From positions 24,908,501-24,972,500 of the forward strand of contig CM057476.1 of NCBI GenBank assembly GCA_030035585.1: a stretch of 64,000 nucleotides of DNA, in the 5' to 3' direction. Of this stretch, positions 22,105 through 33,607 are shown piece after piece. Source of the stretch: Dugong dugon (Eukaryota; Chordata; Mammalia; Sirenia; Dugongidae). How positions within the stretch are numbered: position 1 is the first letter of the stretch; every line of letters starts with the position of its first letter. Below the pieces are notes generated by a model. It searched no databases. It saw nothing but the letters and a program-made list of their open reading frames with translations, and had not been told where the DNA came from. Both the position numbers and the translations under genes were made by a program.

Positions 22105-22322
22105 ACCCCCCCCAAAAAAAAAGCCTGTTGCCACCAAGTCAATTCCAACTCACAGCGACCCAGGGAGTAGACAGAGTAGAACTGCCCTATAGGGTTTGCA
22201 AGGCTGTAAATCTTTACGGAAGCAGACTGCCCCATCTTTCTCCTGCAGAGATGCTAGTGGGTTCAAACCACCTACCTCTTGGTTAGCAGCCGAGTGCTTA
22301 CCACTGTGCCACCAGGGCTCCC
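22105..22322 (-). repeat. Afrotherian SINE, long form
   Basis: Antisense copy with a perfect 13-bp TSD ttcagaaagacca (22092-22104 and 22323-22335). Poly-A side carries an odd C run (CCCCCCCC) before the A run. Confidence 0.93.
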
Positions 22323-22335
22323 TTCAGAAAGACCA

Positions 22336-22820
22336 CCTGGTCCCAAATTCTACAGTGAGAACTCAAGATTATTTTGCCCAATTCTCTTCTGGTTTACATA
22401 TTCCACATGGTCTGTTATAAGGAAAAAGAACCATTTCAAAAAACTACTGGACAATTAAAAGTCATGTTGAGGATCCATCTTCAAGCAAGAAATACTTTGC
22501 ATACAAGGGGGAAAGCTTACTTTCAAGTTCTAGGGAAAACTAGAAAAGTAATATTCTGATTTGGTCAAGCAAGTGCTGTAAGAGCAAGTCAAGTATAAAA
22601 TATGTACATTTCCTAGTAATATCTTTGATTGTGTTGGCAGAAAATTGCTTATTTGGGATAAACTGTCGGGGACAAGCAAGGTTTTAGCTGTACCCAGTCC
22701 AAACCAAAATCCGTTCTGTTTTAAACTCACCTGGCATGCCAGGGCCTAATGCAGTGGAAGCCTACAATCTAGATGGTGTCAAACTCTCTTTATATCTCAT
22801 TTTAGGATTAAAATTGAACT
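22336..22820. other. Unique DNA
   Basis: No repeat or gene recognised. Confidence 0.4.
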
Positions 22821-22833
22821 ACTTTTATCAATG

Positions 22834-23318
22834 AAAAGTGTTGAAAAGCAGAGGTGTCACTTAAAGGACTAAGGTATGCCTGACCCAAGCCATGGTGTTT
22901 TCAATTGCCTCATATGCATGCAAAATCCAGACAATGAATAAAGAAGACTGAAGAAGAGTTGATGCCTTTGAGTTATGGTGTTGGCAAAGGATATTGAATA
23001 TACCATGGACTGCCAGAAGAACAAACAAATCTGTCTTGGAAGAAGTACAACCAGAATGCTCCTTACAAGCAAAGATGGCAAGACTTTGTCTCATGGAGTA
23101 TGGAGACCAGTGCTTGGAGAAGGACATCATGCTTGGTAAAGTAGAGGGTCAGTGAAAAAGAGAAAGACCTTCAAAGAGTTGGATTGACGTAGTGGCTACA
23201 ACAATGGGCTCAAGAATAACAATGATTGTGAGGATGGCTTAGGACCAGGTAGTGTTTCATTCTGTTGTATGTAGGGTCGCTATGAGTTGGAACCGACTTG
23301 ATGGCATGTAGCAACAAC
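22834..23318 (+). mobile_element. RTE LINE 3' unit, about 485 bp
   Basis: Sense RTE 3' end from AAGTGTTGAAAAGCAG to GACTTGATGGCATGTAGCAACAAC. It encodes remnants of the RTE C-terminus (Q.RILWRC..QLKTPWLGSG-like shadows are antisense; the sense frame has several stops). A likely TSD is acttttatcaatg (22821-22833) and acttttgtcatgg (23319-23331). It starts and ends at almost the same place as the copies at 45729 and 61870. Confidence 0.85.
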
Positions 23319-23415
23319 ACTTTTGTCATGGTGTTAATAAAAATAAATACAAAAAGAAAATTAGTAGAAAGAAACATGTTCCTTTGATTTCTGAAGTGCA
23401 GACGAGGCTGTGACA

Positions 23416-23626
23416 GGTTGTTGTTGTTAGTTGCTGTAGAGTCGATTCCAGCTCATGGCGACCCTGTGTGTGTAGAGTAGAACTGCTCCATAGGGTTTTC
23501 AAGGCTGTGACCTTTCAGAAGCAGATAGCCAGGCCTTTCTTCCGAGGTGCCTCTAGGTGGGTTTGAATTGCTAACCTTTTAGTTAGTAGTTGAATGCTTA
23601 ACCATTTGCGCCACCCAAGGGCTCCT
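23416..23626 (-). repeat. Afrotherian SINE, long form
   Basis: Antisense, bounded by a 7-bp TSD tgtgaca (23409-23415 and 23627-23633). Begins GTTGTTGTTAGTTGCTGTAG and ends CCACCCAAGGGCTCCT. Confidence 0.9.
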
Positions 23627-23640
23627 TGTGACACAGCATT

Positions 23641-23834
23641 GTTAGGTGTCGTTGAGTTGATTTTGACTCATAGCGACCCCACATGACAGAGTAGAATTGC
23701 CCCATAGGGTTTTCTAGGCTGTAATATTTATGGGAGCAGATCACCAGGTCTTTCTCCTGCAGAGCTGCTGTGTGGGTTCAAACCACCAGCCTTTCGATGA
23801 GCAGCCGAGTGTGCAACCGTTGTGCCACAGGGTG
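23641..23834 (-). repeat. Afrotherian SINE, long form
   Basis: Antisense: GTTAGGTGTCGTTGAGTTG, GGCTGTAATATTTATGGGAG, CCAGCCTTTCGATGAGCAGC. It sits directly beside the previous copy in the same orientation. Confidence 0.88.
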
Positions 23835-23869
23835 CATTGACACACTGATAGCTGGCTTCTATGTATCTC

Positions 23870-24060
23870 CTACTCCTTCTTTATTTATATTTTTATTTTA
23901 ATTTTCGAATATATGATACTTGCACATGGTACAAAATTCAAAGGTTCGAAAGAGAAGATGGTGAAAAGTCTCTCTCCCGTCCCTTTTTCTCACCACCCAG
24001 TTCTCCTCCCTGGAGTTGCCAATGTTACATTTCCTGGGTACATTTCCAGGGAGAGACTCA
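23870..24060 (-). repeat. Old L1-type 3' UTR fragment
   Basis: ACAAAATTCAAAGGTTCGAA, 'GTGAAAAGTCTCTCTCCC' and 'CTCCTCCCTGGAGTTGCCAA' recall an ancient mammalian L1 3' UTR in antisense. Identification is by memory of the pattern only. Confidence 0.4.
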
Positions 24061-24269
24061 CCCATTTACTCTTGATATGTCTGTCTCCTTGCTTCTTGAG
24101 AGCAGGGATTGTGTTTGACAATAACTGTGGTAAAGCTGCTTTGCAACCTTGTTGTGAACACAGTGCTGATGTTGAAAATATAAAGCTATTTGGGGGAAGG
24201 GGTAATTTAGCCTATTTAACAATAAAATATTATTATATATGATATTTTACATAGTAAAATATTTTTATT

Positions 24270-24425
24270 CTATGTCTCGTTTTACTTTTATAACAATCTG
24301 GAAAATAGTTAAGAGCAGGTATTATTATTTCCATTTTACAGTTTATAAAATGAGGTGAAGCGAAAGTAAGTACGTTTCATTATATCTTATAGCTAATCAG
24401 TGGCAGAATGAGGCTAGAGGTGGTC
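24270..24425 (-). repeat. MIR SINE fragment
   Basis: GGTATTATTATTTCCATTTTAC then a diverged TTATAAAATGAGGTG block and GCTAATCAGTGGCAGAATGA: reverse MIR core. Confidence 0.5.
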
Positions 24426-24639
24426 TATGGATTTCTCTTGTATTTATACTTCTCTCCAGTGTAGAGATTATGGAGGGATTCTCCACTGTCTATTTCGAGT
24501 TTTACATAGAATCTGTTCTAATTTTAGAAATACTTTTGCCTCTCACCTTCAATAAAATATTGCAATAAAGTAATATTATGGATGGTTATTAAAGAAGACC
24601 CATACCAAGAAATATATCTTCTTATAACTGATTTCAGTG

Positions 24640-24865
24640 TCCTTCTCTGTGCCAAGACAGTGCTAGGTGCTTTATGTAAGCCATTTAATGTTGCAACAAC
24701 CTTGTGACGTGGATGGTGTTAGCCCATTTTACAGTTGAGGAAACTGAGGTACAGAGAGAGAAAGTAATATACCAATGGTCACACAACTTGAAAGTGGTGG
24801 AACTGGAATTCAAACCCAGATCTGTGCCTATTTCTGCCAAGTAGTGCTACCTTCCCAGATTTGGA
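24640..24865 (-). repeat. MIR SINE
   Basis: Well preserved reverse MIR: GCCAAGACAGTGCTAGGTGC, CCATTTTACAGTTGAGGAAA, GGTCACACAACTTGAAAGTG, GGAATTCAAACCCAGATCTG. Confidence 0.75.
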
Positions 24866-24869
24866 GCCC

Positions 24870-25785
24870 GAAGCAGAAATTCTTACTATCTCCATAACAC
24901 AGATGTTTGATTTATTTAAAGATCCAAGAAATACTTATGGGTCTCAATTATTAGCAGTTATTCAAAGAGTATAAAAAATCAAGTGCTGAACCCTCTTAAA
25001 AATAACATGGAGCATTATTTAAAGAAGTCAAAACTTGATCCCTGCTTTCAGAATGTTGCCATCAAGTTGAAGGCAAAGAAGTAATGCAAATAAGCATCAG
25101 AACATTAAATAACATGATCATAACCCACACTCGGAAACATAGAATCAGAGAGGTTTGAAGTTAGAGAGGCCTGGGAGGTTATTTAGAAACTCCATCCAAG
25201 CCTGAAGTCATCCTTTTCTGTGATTTGTCTGTCAGTGATACCACCAGTCTCCCAAGACACCAAACCCACAGGTATGGAGTTCTGGTACTTTCCTTCCACT
25301 CGTTCATCTCCAGTCTCCTGAGCTAGCCTTGCAAACTAAATTTAAAGTGACCATCAAATATTGCACCCTTCCCTCATGCCCAGAAAAAATAATAAGCCCA
25401 TTCAGTTCTTTTACGTGTATCCTCAACCCCACCAACCATGCTTATCCTGGTTCATATCCCATCAAGTCCAGGCTTTAAAAAAAAAAGGACAGTAAGCTAG
25501 ATTTCTGGACCCCAGTCTCTTTGCATTGTAGTCCAACAAACCACTCTGCAGCCACAAGAACCCTCCTAAGCCACAATGCCCCTGTTTCTCCCCTGATAAG
25601 GCTACCGCGGCTCTTTTTGTCGTCTCTATTTTAACTCTCACTCTGCCTTCCCACAGCTGAGCTGGTCTCTCTCCATCTCCTCACATATCAGGTCCACATG
25701 CCTGCCTCTTTGCTTTAGCTTGGGGTGATTTCTTAATCCAGATGCCTCACACCATAGAAATGTGGTAGAATGGGTGCTGGACCAT
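24870..25785. other. Unique DNA
   Basis: No gene or repeat recognised. Pyrimidine-rich from 25560 to 25700, without an attached open exon-like frame. Confidence 0.4.
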
Positions 25786-26655
25786 GCTATCTATGCTGGG
25801 GGGAGTTGAAAGCGGCCTGAGCACCCATCACTGGTAGAATGGACAAGCAAGATGTGGGCGATGCCCTCCAGGGAATGTTAGGCAGCAACGGATACTTCAG
25901 TGGTTCCACTTCAGTGGTGAAAACAACTCCAACCACGTAAGTCCTGCAAATAACAACTACAAACTCTGGACAAAACAAAAATAGAGAAACCAGAGGAAAC
26001 TCAGCTACCTGAAGGCACTGGAGAGTAAAGAAAAGCCAACAGATTCTGGAGGGACGTCAAAATGTGAAAGAAGGAAATGTCTCAGAGCAAGTTTCCCAAT
26101 TTTATGCCTTTTAGCCCAAAGTCAGACTTCGTCAGTGGCCACATGTATAGGTTAAAGCTCCAGTAAAAAACTACAGCCTTTCTAGTCTGAAGAACCAGAT
26201 GACAGACTTCAGGGAAACCCCAGCCTCTGGAAAGTGAGGAAGGGGGTATATATCCCAGAATGGAAAGCATGAGAGAGTGGAGTGTCCAAATATTTTGTAT
26301 AAACTCTGCCCAAATTTCTGACTTACCCCTAAACCACAAATGCATGGGACAGATTCTAGCTAAAAATATAAGAACTAAAGTGATATTTGAATTGTCACCT
26401 AATAGGAATGCCTAATAGGAAATGTTTTCCATTTGAATCCAACCAAGTTAATTGCTGGCTTAAAGGAAATAAAAAAAAAAACAGTACTTTTTAGAGGAAT
26501 ATAACAGAGTGCACATCATAACCTTGACAATATCCAGGATATATTGCAAAATTATTTGACATACGAGAAACCAGGAAAATGTGACTCAATTTTAAGAGAA
26601 AAGACAATTAACTGATACCAACCCTGAAATGAATCAGATGTTAGCATTAACAAAG

Positions 26656-27452
26656 TTTTTTTTTTTTTTGGCATGGCGCAGTCTTCTCTCTCTCTCTCTT
26701 TTTTTAAATTGTACTTTAGATGAAGGTTTATAGAACAAACTAGCTTCTCATTAAACAGTTAGTACACATATTGTTTTATGACATTGGCTAAAAACCCCAC
26801 AACATGTCAACACTCTCCCTTCTCAACCTTGGGTTCCCTATTACCAGCTTTCCTGTCCCCTCCTGCCTTCTAGTCCTTGCCCCCGGGCTAGTGTCCCTCT
26901 TTAGTCTCATTTTGTTTTTTAAGCCTGTCTAATCTTTGGCTGAAGGGTAAACCTCAGGAGTGACTTCATTACTGAGCTAAAAGGGTGTCCGGGGGCCGTA
27001 CTCTCGGGATTTCTCCAGTCTCTGTCAGGCCAGTAAGTCTGGTCTTTTTTTGTGAGTTAGAATTTTGTTCTACGTTTTTCTACAGCTCCGTCCGGGACCC
27101 TCTGTTGTGATCCCAGTCAGAGCAGTCAGTGGTAGTAGCCGGGCACCATCTAGTTGTTCTGGACTCAGTCTCGTGGAGGCCATGGTAGTTGTGGTCCATT
27201 AGTCCTTTAGACTAATCTTTCCCATGTATCTTTAGTTTTCTTCATTCTCCCTTGCTCCCGAAGGGGTGAGACCAGTGGAGTATCTTAAATGGCCGCTCAC
27301 AGGCTTTTAAGACCCCAGATGCTACTCACCAAAGTAGAATATAGAACATTTTCTGTATAAACTATGTTATGCCAATTGAGCTGGATATTCCCTGAGACCA
27401 TGGTCCCCACAGCCCTCAGCCCAGCAGTTTGGTCCCTCAGGGAGTTTGGATG
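26656..27452 (-). mobile_element. L1 3' UTR, antisense, in the ancient L1
   Basis: T run, CT-rich patch (26683-26706), then the lineage-specific 3' UTR in antisense (ATTGTACTTTAGATGAAGG, CCATCTAGTTGTTCTGG, AGACCCCAGATGCTACTC, GGTCCCTCAGGGAGTTTGG). The old L1 is collinear on both sides (GCATTAACAAAG before, TAACAGACAAAG after), so the insertion is 5'-truncated and clean. Confidence 0.85.
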
Positions 27453-28315
27453 TAACAGACAAAGATTTTAAAGCAGTTAATAACTATGCTCAATGAACTA
27501 TGTTCACAATGAATGAAAATATAAGACATCTCAATTAAAGAACTAGAAACTTTTAAAAGGAACATAGTAGAAATTCTAAAACTGAAAAATATAATAGCTA
27601 AAATTAAAAATTCACTAGAGGCTTAAGATCAGAATGGAAGTGATCGAAGAAAGAGTCCATGAACTTGAAGATAGATCAACAGAAAGTATCTAATCTTACA
27701 AACAGAGAGAAAAAGTATTGGAAAATGCATAGAGCCTCACAGATCTGTGGGACAATATTAGAAGGTCTAACATACATGTAATTAGAGTCTAGGAGAAAAA
27801 GGAGAGAAAGAATGGGGTAGAAAAAAAATATTTGAAGAATTAATATCCAAAACATTCACATATTTGGTGAAAGATGTACATTTAGAAATTAAAGAAACTC
27901 GGAGAACCCCAGGCAGAATAAATAAGAAACAATCCATGCCTTGGTATATCCTAGCCAAACTTCTGTAAACAAGATAAAGAAAAAATCTTGAAAGCAGCGA
28001 GAAAATCAGCACACTCCATAGAAGGGAACAATGCTTCAAATGACTGGATTTCTCATCAGGAATGATGGAGGACAGAGATAGTGAAATGACATCTTTAAAA
28101 TGCTGAAAGAAAAAACCGTCAACCCAGTAAACAGCAAAAGAATCTTTCAATAGTGAAGCAAAATAAAGATGTTTTCAGATGAAAAAGTGGATTCACCATT
28201 AGAAGACCTGCACTGAAAAGTGCTAGCAGAAGCTCTTGTAGGCTGAAGGGAAATACTGGGTGGAAACTTGAATCTTCAGGAAGAAATAAAGAGCCTCAGA
28301 AATGGAAAATATATG

Positions 28316-28820
28316 TGTCATGGATTGAATTGTGTCCCCTAAAAATATCTGTCAACTTGGCTGGTTCATGATTCCCAGTATTGTATAATTGTGTACCATT
28401 TTGAAATCTCACGTGATTTCCTTATGTGTTGTAAATTCAATCACTATGATCTAATAAGATGGATTAGCAGCAGTTATACTGATGAGGTATGTAAGATTGG
28501 ATAGTGTCGTAAGCCAATCTCTTTTGAGATATAAAAGAGAAGTGAGCAGAGACACATGGGAACCTCATACCATCAAGAAAGCAGTGCCAGAAGCAGAGCA
28601 CATCCTTTGCACCTGAGGTTCCCGCACAGAGAAGCTCCAAGACCAAGGGAAAATTCATGACACAGACCTTCCTCCAGAGCCAACAGAGAAAGCCTTCCCC
28701 TGGAGCTGGTGCCCTGAATTTGGACTTGTAGCCTACTAGACTATGAGAGAATAAATTTCTCTTTGTTAAAGCCATCCACTTGTGGTATTTCTGTTAGAGC
28801 AGCACTAGATGACTAAGACA
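28316..28820 (+). mobile_element. Solo LTR, ERVL/MaLR-like fossil
   Basis: A 505-bp element beginning TGTCATGGATTGAATTGTGT and ending GATGACTAAGACA, with a perfect 5-bp target duplication atatg at 28311-28315 and 28821-28825. TG...CA ends, a 5-bp duplication, an AATAAA-type signal near the 3' end and the 'GTGGTATTTCTGTTAGAGCAGC' terminus fit class III (ERVL or MaLR) LTRs. There is no internal retroviral region. It is a fossil left by recombination between LTRs, younger than the L1 it sits in. Family name is from pattern memory. Confidence 0.8.
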
Positions 28821-29350
28821 ATATGGATAAAAACAAAAGAGCAGTTTTCCCTTAATTTTTTAAATATATAAGACTATAACAAAGATCAGATTGTTCAATG
28901 GTTTTTTTAATGTGTGTAGCTGCAATACATATAGCAACTGCACAAAAAAGTTTGAAAGTGGTGGTAGATGGACCAATTGGTAGTAAAGTTTCTTTTTTCT
29001 TTCTTTTTCGTTTTACTTGAAATGATACTTTGAAAAGTTAAGGGTGTATGTTGTAATCCCTAGAGCAACCACTTAAAAAATGACAATAATGTGTAGCTAA
29101 AAAGCTAATAGATAAATTAAAATGTAATTCTAAAAAATACTCAAATAGTTCAAAAGGAGGCAGAAAGTTAGGAACAGGAAAAAATAACACAGGGAACAAA
29201 CAAAAAAATAAAACGGTAGACTTAAATCCAAGCGTATTGATACTTTCATTAAATATTAAGGAACTAAACACACCAATTAGAAAACAGACATTGTCAAAAT
29301 GAATTTGAAGAACAGAACCAAACCATTTGTTATTTATAGATATCTACAGG

Positions 29351-29694
29351 TTGTCAAGGAATTCATTTTACTTGGATGCCAAAAGAACGAATAAATCTGT
29401 CTTGGAAGAAGTGCAGCCAGAATGCTCCTTAAAAGCACGGATGGTGAGACTGCGTCTTACATACTTTGGACATGTTGTCAGGAGGGATCAGTCACTGGAG
29501 AAGGACATCATGCTTCGTAAAGTACAGGGTCAGTGAAAAAGAGGAAGACTGTCAATGAGATGGACTGACACAGTGGCTGCAAGAGTGGGCTCAAGCGTAA
29601 CAACAGTTGTGAGCATGGCACAGGACCGCGCAGTGTTTCATTCTGTGGTACGCAGGGTCACCACAAGTCGAAACCGTCTCCGTGGCACCTAACA
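29351..29694 (+). mobile_element. RTE LINE 3' fragment with internal deletion
   Basis: Starts GTTGTCAAGGAATTCATTTT, skips the segment that carries the 'GTCACTTTGAGGACTAAGG' block in other copies, and resumes at CCAAAAGAACGAATAAATCT through to GGCACCTAACAACAAC. Possible short TSD acaggt. Lies inside the ancient L1. Confidence 0.8.
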
Positions 29695-30014
29695 ACAACA
29701 CAGGTAGCTTGAAATTAAATAGATGGAAAAAGATATACCATACAAACGTCCTTCAGCCAGATAAAATAGACTTCAAGACAGAGTATTACCAAAGATAAAT
29801 AGGTACATTTATTAATAATAAAAGAATCAATTCATCCAAAAGACATAAAAATCAAATGTATATTTGCCTAATTTACCAAATTACATAAAGCAAACTTTGA
29901 TAGAATTAAAAGGAGAAATAGAAACTCTGCAATTGTAATTGGGAATTTTAATACTGTTCTTTTAGCATTTGATGGAACAGTCAGACAACAAAAAAACTCA
30001 AAACAGTAAAACAT

Positions 30015-30159
30015 AAACCAAAACCCATTGCCATCCAGTGGATTCCAACTCATAGCGACCCCATGTGTGCAGAGTAGAACTCCCCCATAGGGTTTCCAAG
30101 GCCGTAATCTTTGTGGAAGCAGACTGTTACATCTTTCTCACTGCACCACCAGGGCTCCT
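30015..30159 (-). repeat. Afrotherian SINE, internally shortened
   Basis: TSD cagtaaaacat (30004-30014) and cggtaaaacat (30160-30170). The head is reduced to CACTGCACCACCAGGGCTC, with the GCTAACCAAAAGG part missing. Confidence 0.88.
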
Positions 30160-30609
30160 CGGTAAAACATCGATGATACAAAAACACTATCAACCATCTT
30201 GACTTAATCATATTTATAGAACACTACATCACAAAACTGAAGAATACATATTCTTTTCAAGTATCCATGGTACATTAAACAAGATATACCATATGCTGGG
30301 CCATAAAACAAATCTCAATAAATTAAAAGAATTAAAATACTACAGTGTGTGTGTTTTGAACCCAAATATCTGGAAATTTAACACACTTCTAAATAATCCA
30401 TGGATCAAAGAAGAAAACAAAAGGGAAATTATAAAATCTTTCCAAAACATTATAATGAAAATCAACATATCAAAATTTGTGGGCTATAACTAAAGCAGTA
30501 CTTAGAAATTTATACCTTTACATGCTTATATTAGAAAACAAAAAGATGTAAAATAAATGACCTAAGGTTACACCTAAAGAAACTAAAAAAAGAAGAGCTA
30601 AATAAACCC

Positions 30610-30806
30610 CAAAATCCACTACCCTTGAGTCACTTCCAACTCGTAGCAACCGTATAGGACGGAGTAAAACTGCTCCCGTAGGGTTTCCAAGGCTGTAAAT
30701 CTTTACAGAAGCAGACTGTCACATCTTTCTCCCGTGCATGGTGGATTTGAACCACCAACTGTTTGGTTAGCAGCTGAGCACTTTAACCACTTCCACCAGG
30801 GCTCCT
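30610..30806 (-). repeat. Afrotherian SINE, long form
   Basis: Perfect 11-bp TSD taaataaaccc (30599-30609 and 30807-30817). Antisense, inside ancient L1 ORF2. Confidence 0.93.
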
Positions 30807-31342
30807 TAAATAAACCCGAAGTAAGTAGAAAGAAGTAAATGATAAAAATAAAGAGTAGAAATCTCTGAAATAGGGAACAGAAAAAATAACAAAACTAAAA
30901 GTTCTTTGAAAAGAACTATCGATAAACCCCTAGCAAGACTGGCTGAGAAAAGAAGAGATAGAACACTAATTATGAATGTTTGAACTGAAAGCATTATCAC
31001 TGCAGAGCCTATGGGCATTAAAAAGAATAACAGAATATGATGAACAACTTTATACCAATAAATCCAACAACTAAAATGAAACGAAAAAAACTTCCTTTAA
31101 AAATGCAATTTTCCAAAACACACCAGATGAAACAAAATTTAGATTGCCCGATATCTATTTTAAAGATTGAATTTATTATCAAAAACCTAGCAAGAACAAC
31201 AACAATAAAAAACTCATTTAAGGCTTGGATGGTTTCACTGATGAATTCTGTCAGATATTTAAGAAAAAAACCCACAATTTTACACAAACTTTCTCAGAAA
31301 ACGGAAGACGAAGAAACACTTTCCTACTGTATTATGAGGCCA

Positions 31343-31557
31343 AAACCCCACAACCAAGCCCATTGCCATTGAGCAGATTCTAATACATGGCAACCCGTGT
31401 GTTACCTAGTGAAACTGCCCCTTAGGGTTTCTTGGCTGTAATCTTTACGGAAGCAGATCGCCAGGCCTTTTTTCTGCAGCACCACTGCATGGGTTCAAAC
31501 TGACAACCCTTAGGTGAGTAGTTGAGCACAAATTGTTTGCAACACGTAGGGACCTCA
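31343..31557 (-). repeat. Afrotherian SINE, long form, diverged
   Basis: Antisense: CCAAGCCCATTGCCATTGAG, CTTGGCTGTAATCTTTACGG, CACGTAGGGACCTC. More diverged than the neighbouring copies. Confidence 0.82.
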
Positions 31558-31889
31558 TAATCCTAATACCAAAACCTTACAACAATATTCAGAAAAAAGA
31601 AAATTACAGACCAATATCCTTTATAAACATAGGTACAAAAATATTTAACAAAATATTACCAAATCAAATGCAGCATGACCAAGTAGGGTTTATCCCAGGA
31701 ATGCAAGGTTAGTTTAACATTCAAAAGTTAGTAATATACCTTTCCATATTAACAGTATTGGAAGAGTCAATAAGGTTAATATATCAACTCTCCCCAAGTT
31801 GATTTATACATTGAACACTATCTCAATCATAATTCCCAAATTGATGGAGCTAATTCTAAAATTTATACAGAAATGCAAAGGACCTAGAA

Positions 31890-32088
31890 CAGCTGGCTTT
31901 TAGGCCAGCTGCTGTCTTTATAAATAAAATTTTACTGGATCACAGCCACACCCATTGGTTTGTGTATTGTCTATGGCGGCTTTCATACTACAACGGCAGA
32001 GTTGAGTAGTTATGTTATATACCATATGGTCCACAAGCCTGCAATATTTACTTTCTGGCCCTCGGGGAAAAATGTTTGCTGACCCTTC
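31890..32088 (-). mobile_element. hAT-Charlie-type non-autonomous DNA transposon
   Basis: 199 bp starting CAG and containing AAATAAAATTTTACTGG, CATTGGTTTGTGTATTGTC, 'TACAACGGCAGAGTTGAG' and 'CCCTCGGGGAAAAATG...TGACC'. This is a widespread placental MER-type hAT element. It is flanked by 8-bp duplications acctagaa (31882-31889) and acctagac (32089-32096), the right length for hAT. Strand is arbitrary because the terminal repeats are short. Inserted in the ancient L1. Confidence 0.8.
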
Positions 32089-32949
32089 ACCTAGACTATC
32101 CAGTACAAGCTGGAAAAAGAAAAACAAGTTTGGAGAATTTAAACTACCTGGCTCCAAGACTTGCTATAAAGCTATAGTAACCAAGACTGTGTGGTGCATT
32201 AGAATTCGTAAGTAAATCAATGGAGCAGAATAGAGAGCCCAGAAATAGATCCACACTTACATGATAATTTGATTTTTGACAAAGATACCAAAGAAATCCA
32301 ATGGAGAAAGAAAAAGCTTTTTAAAAAACAGTGCAGGAACTGGATACCTTTATGGAAAAAATAAACTTCATATCAAACACAAAACTCAATTCAAGATGGA
32401 TCACAGACTTAAACACAATAGGTAAAATCATAAAGCTTTTAGAGGAAAACATAGCAGAGTATCTTCCTAACTTATTGTTAGACAAGTCACAGAAAATAAT
32501 AACCATACAAGAAAAAGTTTATAACTTAGACTTCATCAAAGTTTAAAACTTACAGTCATCAAAAGACATCATGAAGAAAATGAATAGGCAATCCACAAAT
32601 CATATATCTTACAAAGTACCCAGAATATATGAAGAACTCTTACAACTCAATATATCACAAATCCAATTTAAAAATGGGAAAAAGATTTGAACAGATACTT
32701 CACAAAAGAAGTTATGTGAATGGCCAATAGAACATCAAAGGTATTTAGCATCATTAGTCATCAAGGAAGTGCTATTTAAACAACCCAAAAATACCGCTAC
32801 ATTCTCACCACAATTTAAAAGACAGCAGCACAAATGTTGGTAAGGATATAGAGCAACTGGAAAACTTATTTTGGAGTGAATATAAATATACAACCACTCT
32901 AGAAAAAGTTCTAATAGCTTCTTATGAAACTAAACATATGCCTACCCTA

Positions 32950-33000
32950 CTGTTGTTGTCTCGTGCTGTTGAGTCGATTGCAACTCAAGGTGACCCATGT
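32950..33000 (-). repeat. Afrotherian SINE or RTE tail fragment
   Basis: GTGCTGTTGAGTCGATTGCA and ACTCAAGGTGACCCATG: tail only, in the ancient L1 just before ATGACCCAGCAATTTC. Confidence 0.6.
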
Positions 33001-33129
33001 ATGACCCAGCAATTTCACACCTAGGTATTTACCCAAGAGAAATGAAAGTATATGTTTACAAAAATACTTTATCAACATTATTCATAATATCTCAAAACTG
33101 GAAACAATTCTGGTGTCTATCAACAGGAG

Positions 33130-33272
33130 AAGGAGCCCTGGTGGTGCAGTGGTTAAAGCACTTGGCTGCTAACCAAAAGGTCGGCAGTTTGAACCCACCA
33201 GCCACTCCGCAGGAGAAAGATGTGGCAGCCTCCTTCTGTAAAGCCTTAGAAGCTTTGTCCTATAGGGTTTTT
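33130..33272 (+). repeat. Afrotherian SINE, lacking its tail
   Basis: Good head (AAGGAGCCCTGGTGGTGCAG, CTAACCAAAAGGTCGGCAG, GGAGAAAGATGTGGCAG), then a shortened TTTGTCCTATAGGG and no GAGTCGGAATC tail. L1 sequence resumes after it. Confidence 0.8.
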
Positions 33273-33327
33273 TGTTTATTGACAGAGAATGATTAAACAG
33301 GTTGTGCTATAGTCATATAATGAAATT

Positions 33328-33470
33328 GTTGTTGTTGTTAGGTGCTGTCAAGTTGGTTCCGACTCATAGCGACCCCAAAGGACAGAGTAGAACTGCCCCA
33401 TAGGGTTTCCAAGGAGCGACTGGTGGATTTGAACTGCCAACCTTTTTGGTTAGCAGCTGAGCTCTTAACC
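33328..33470 (-). repeat. Afrotherian SINE, short form
   Basis: GTTGTTGTTAGGTGCTGTCA, GACTCATAGCGACCCCAAAG, TTTTTGGTTAGCAGCTGAGC; head truncated at CTCTTAACC. Inside the ancient L1. Confidence 0.87.
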
Positions 33471-33607
33471 AAATAATACTCAGCAATAAAAAGCAACAAA
33501 CTGTAAACACAAACAACAACATGGGTGAATCTTCAAAACATTTTGCTGACTGAAAGAAGCCTTACACAGAGAGTATACACTGTATGATTCCATTTGTATG
33601 AAATTCT

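Noticed and set aside
26683-26706. CT run followed by T run as a polypyrimidine tract for an exon
   Set aside because: It lies in the antisense L1 3' UTR, and nothing after it is exon-like.
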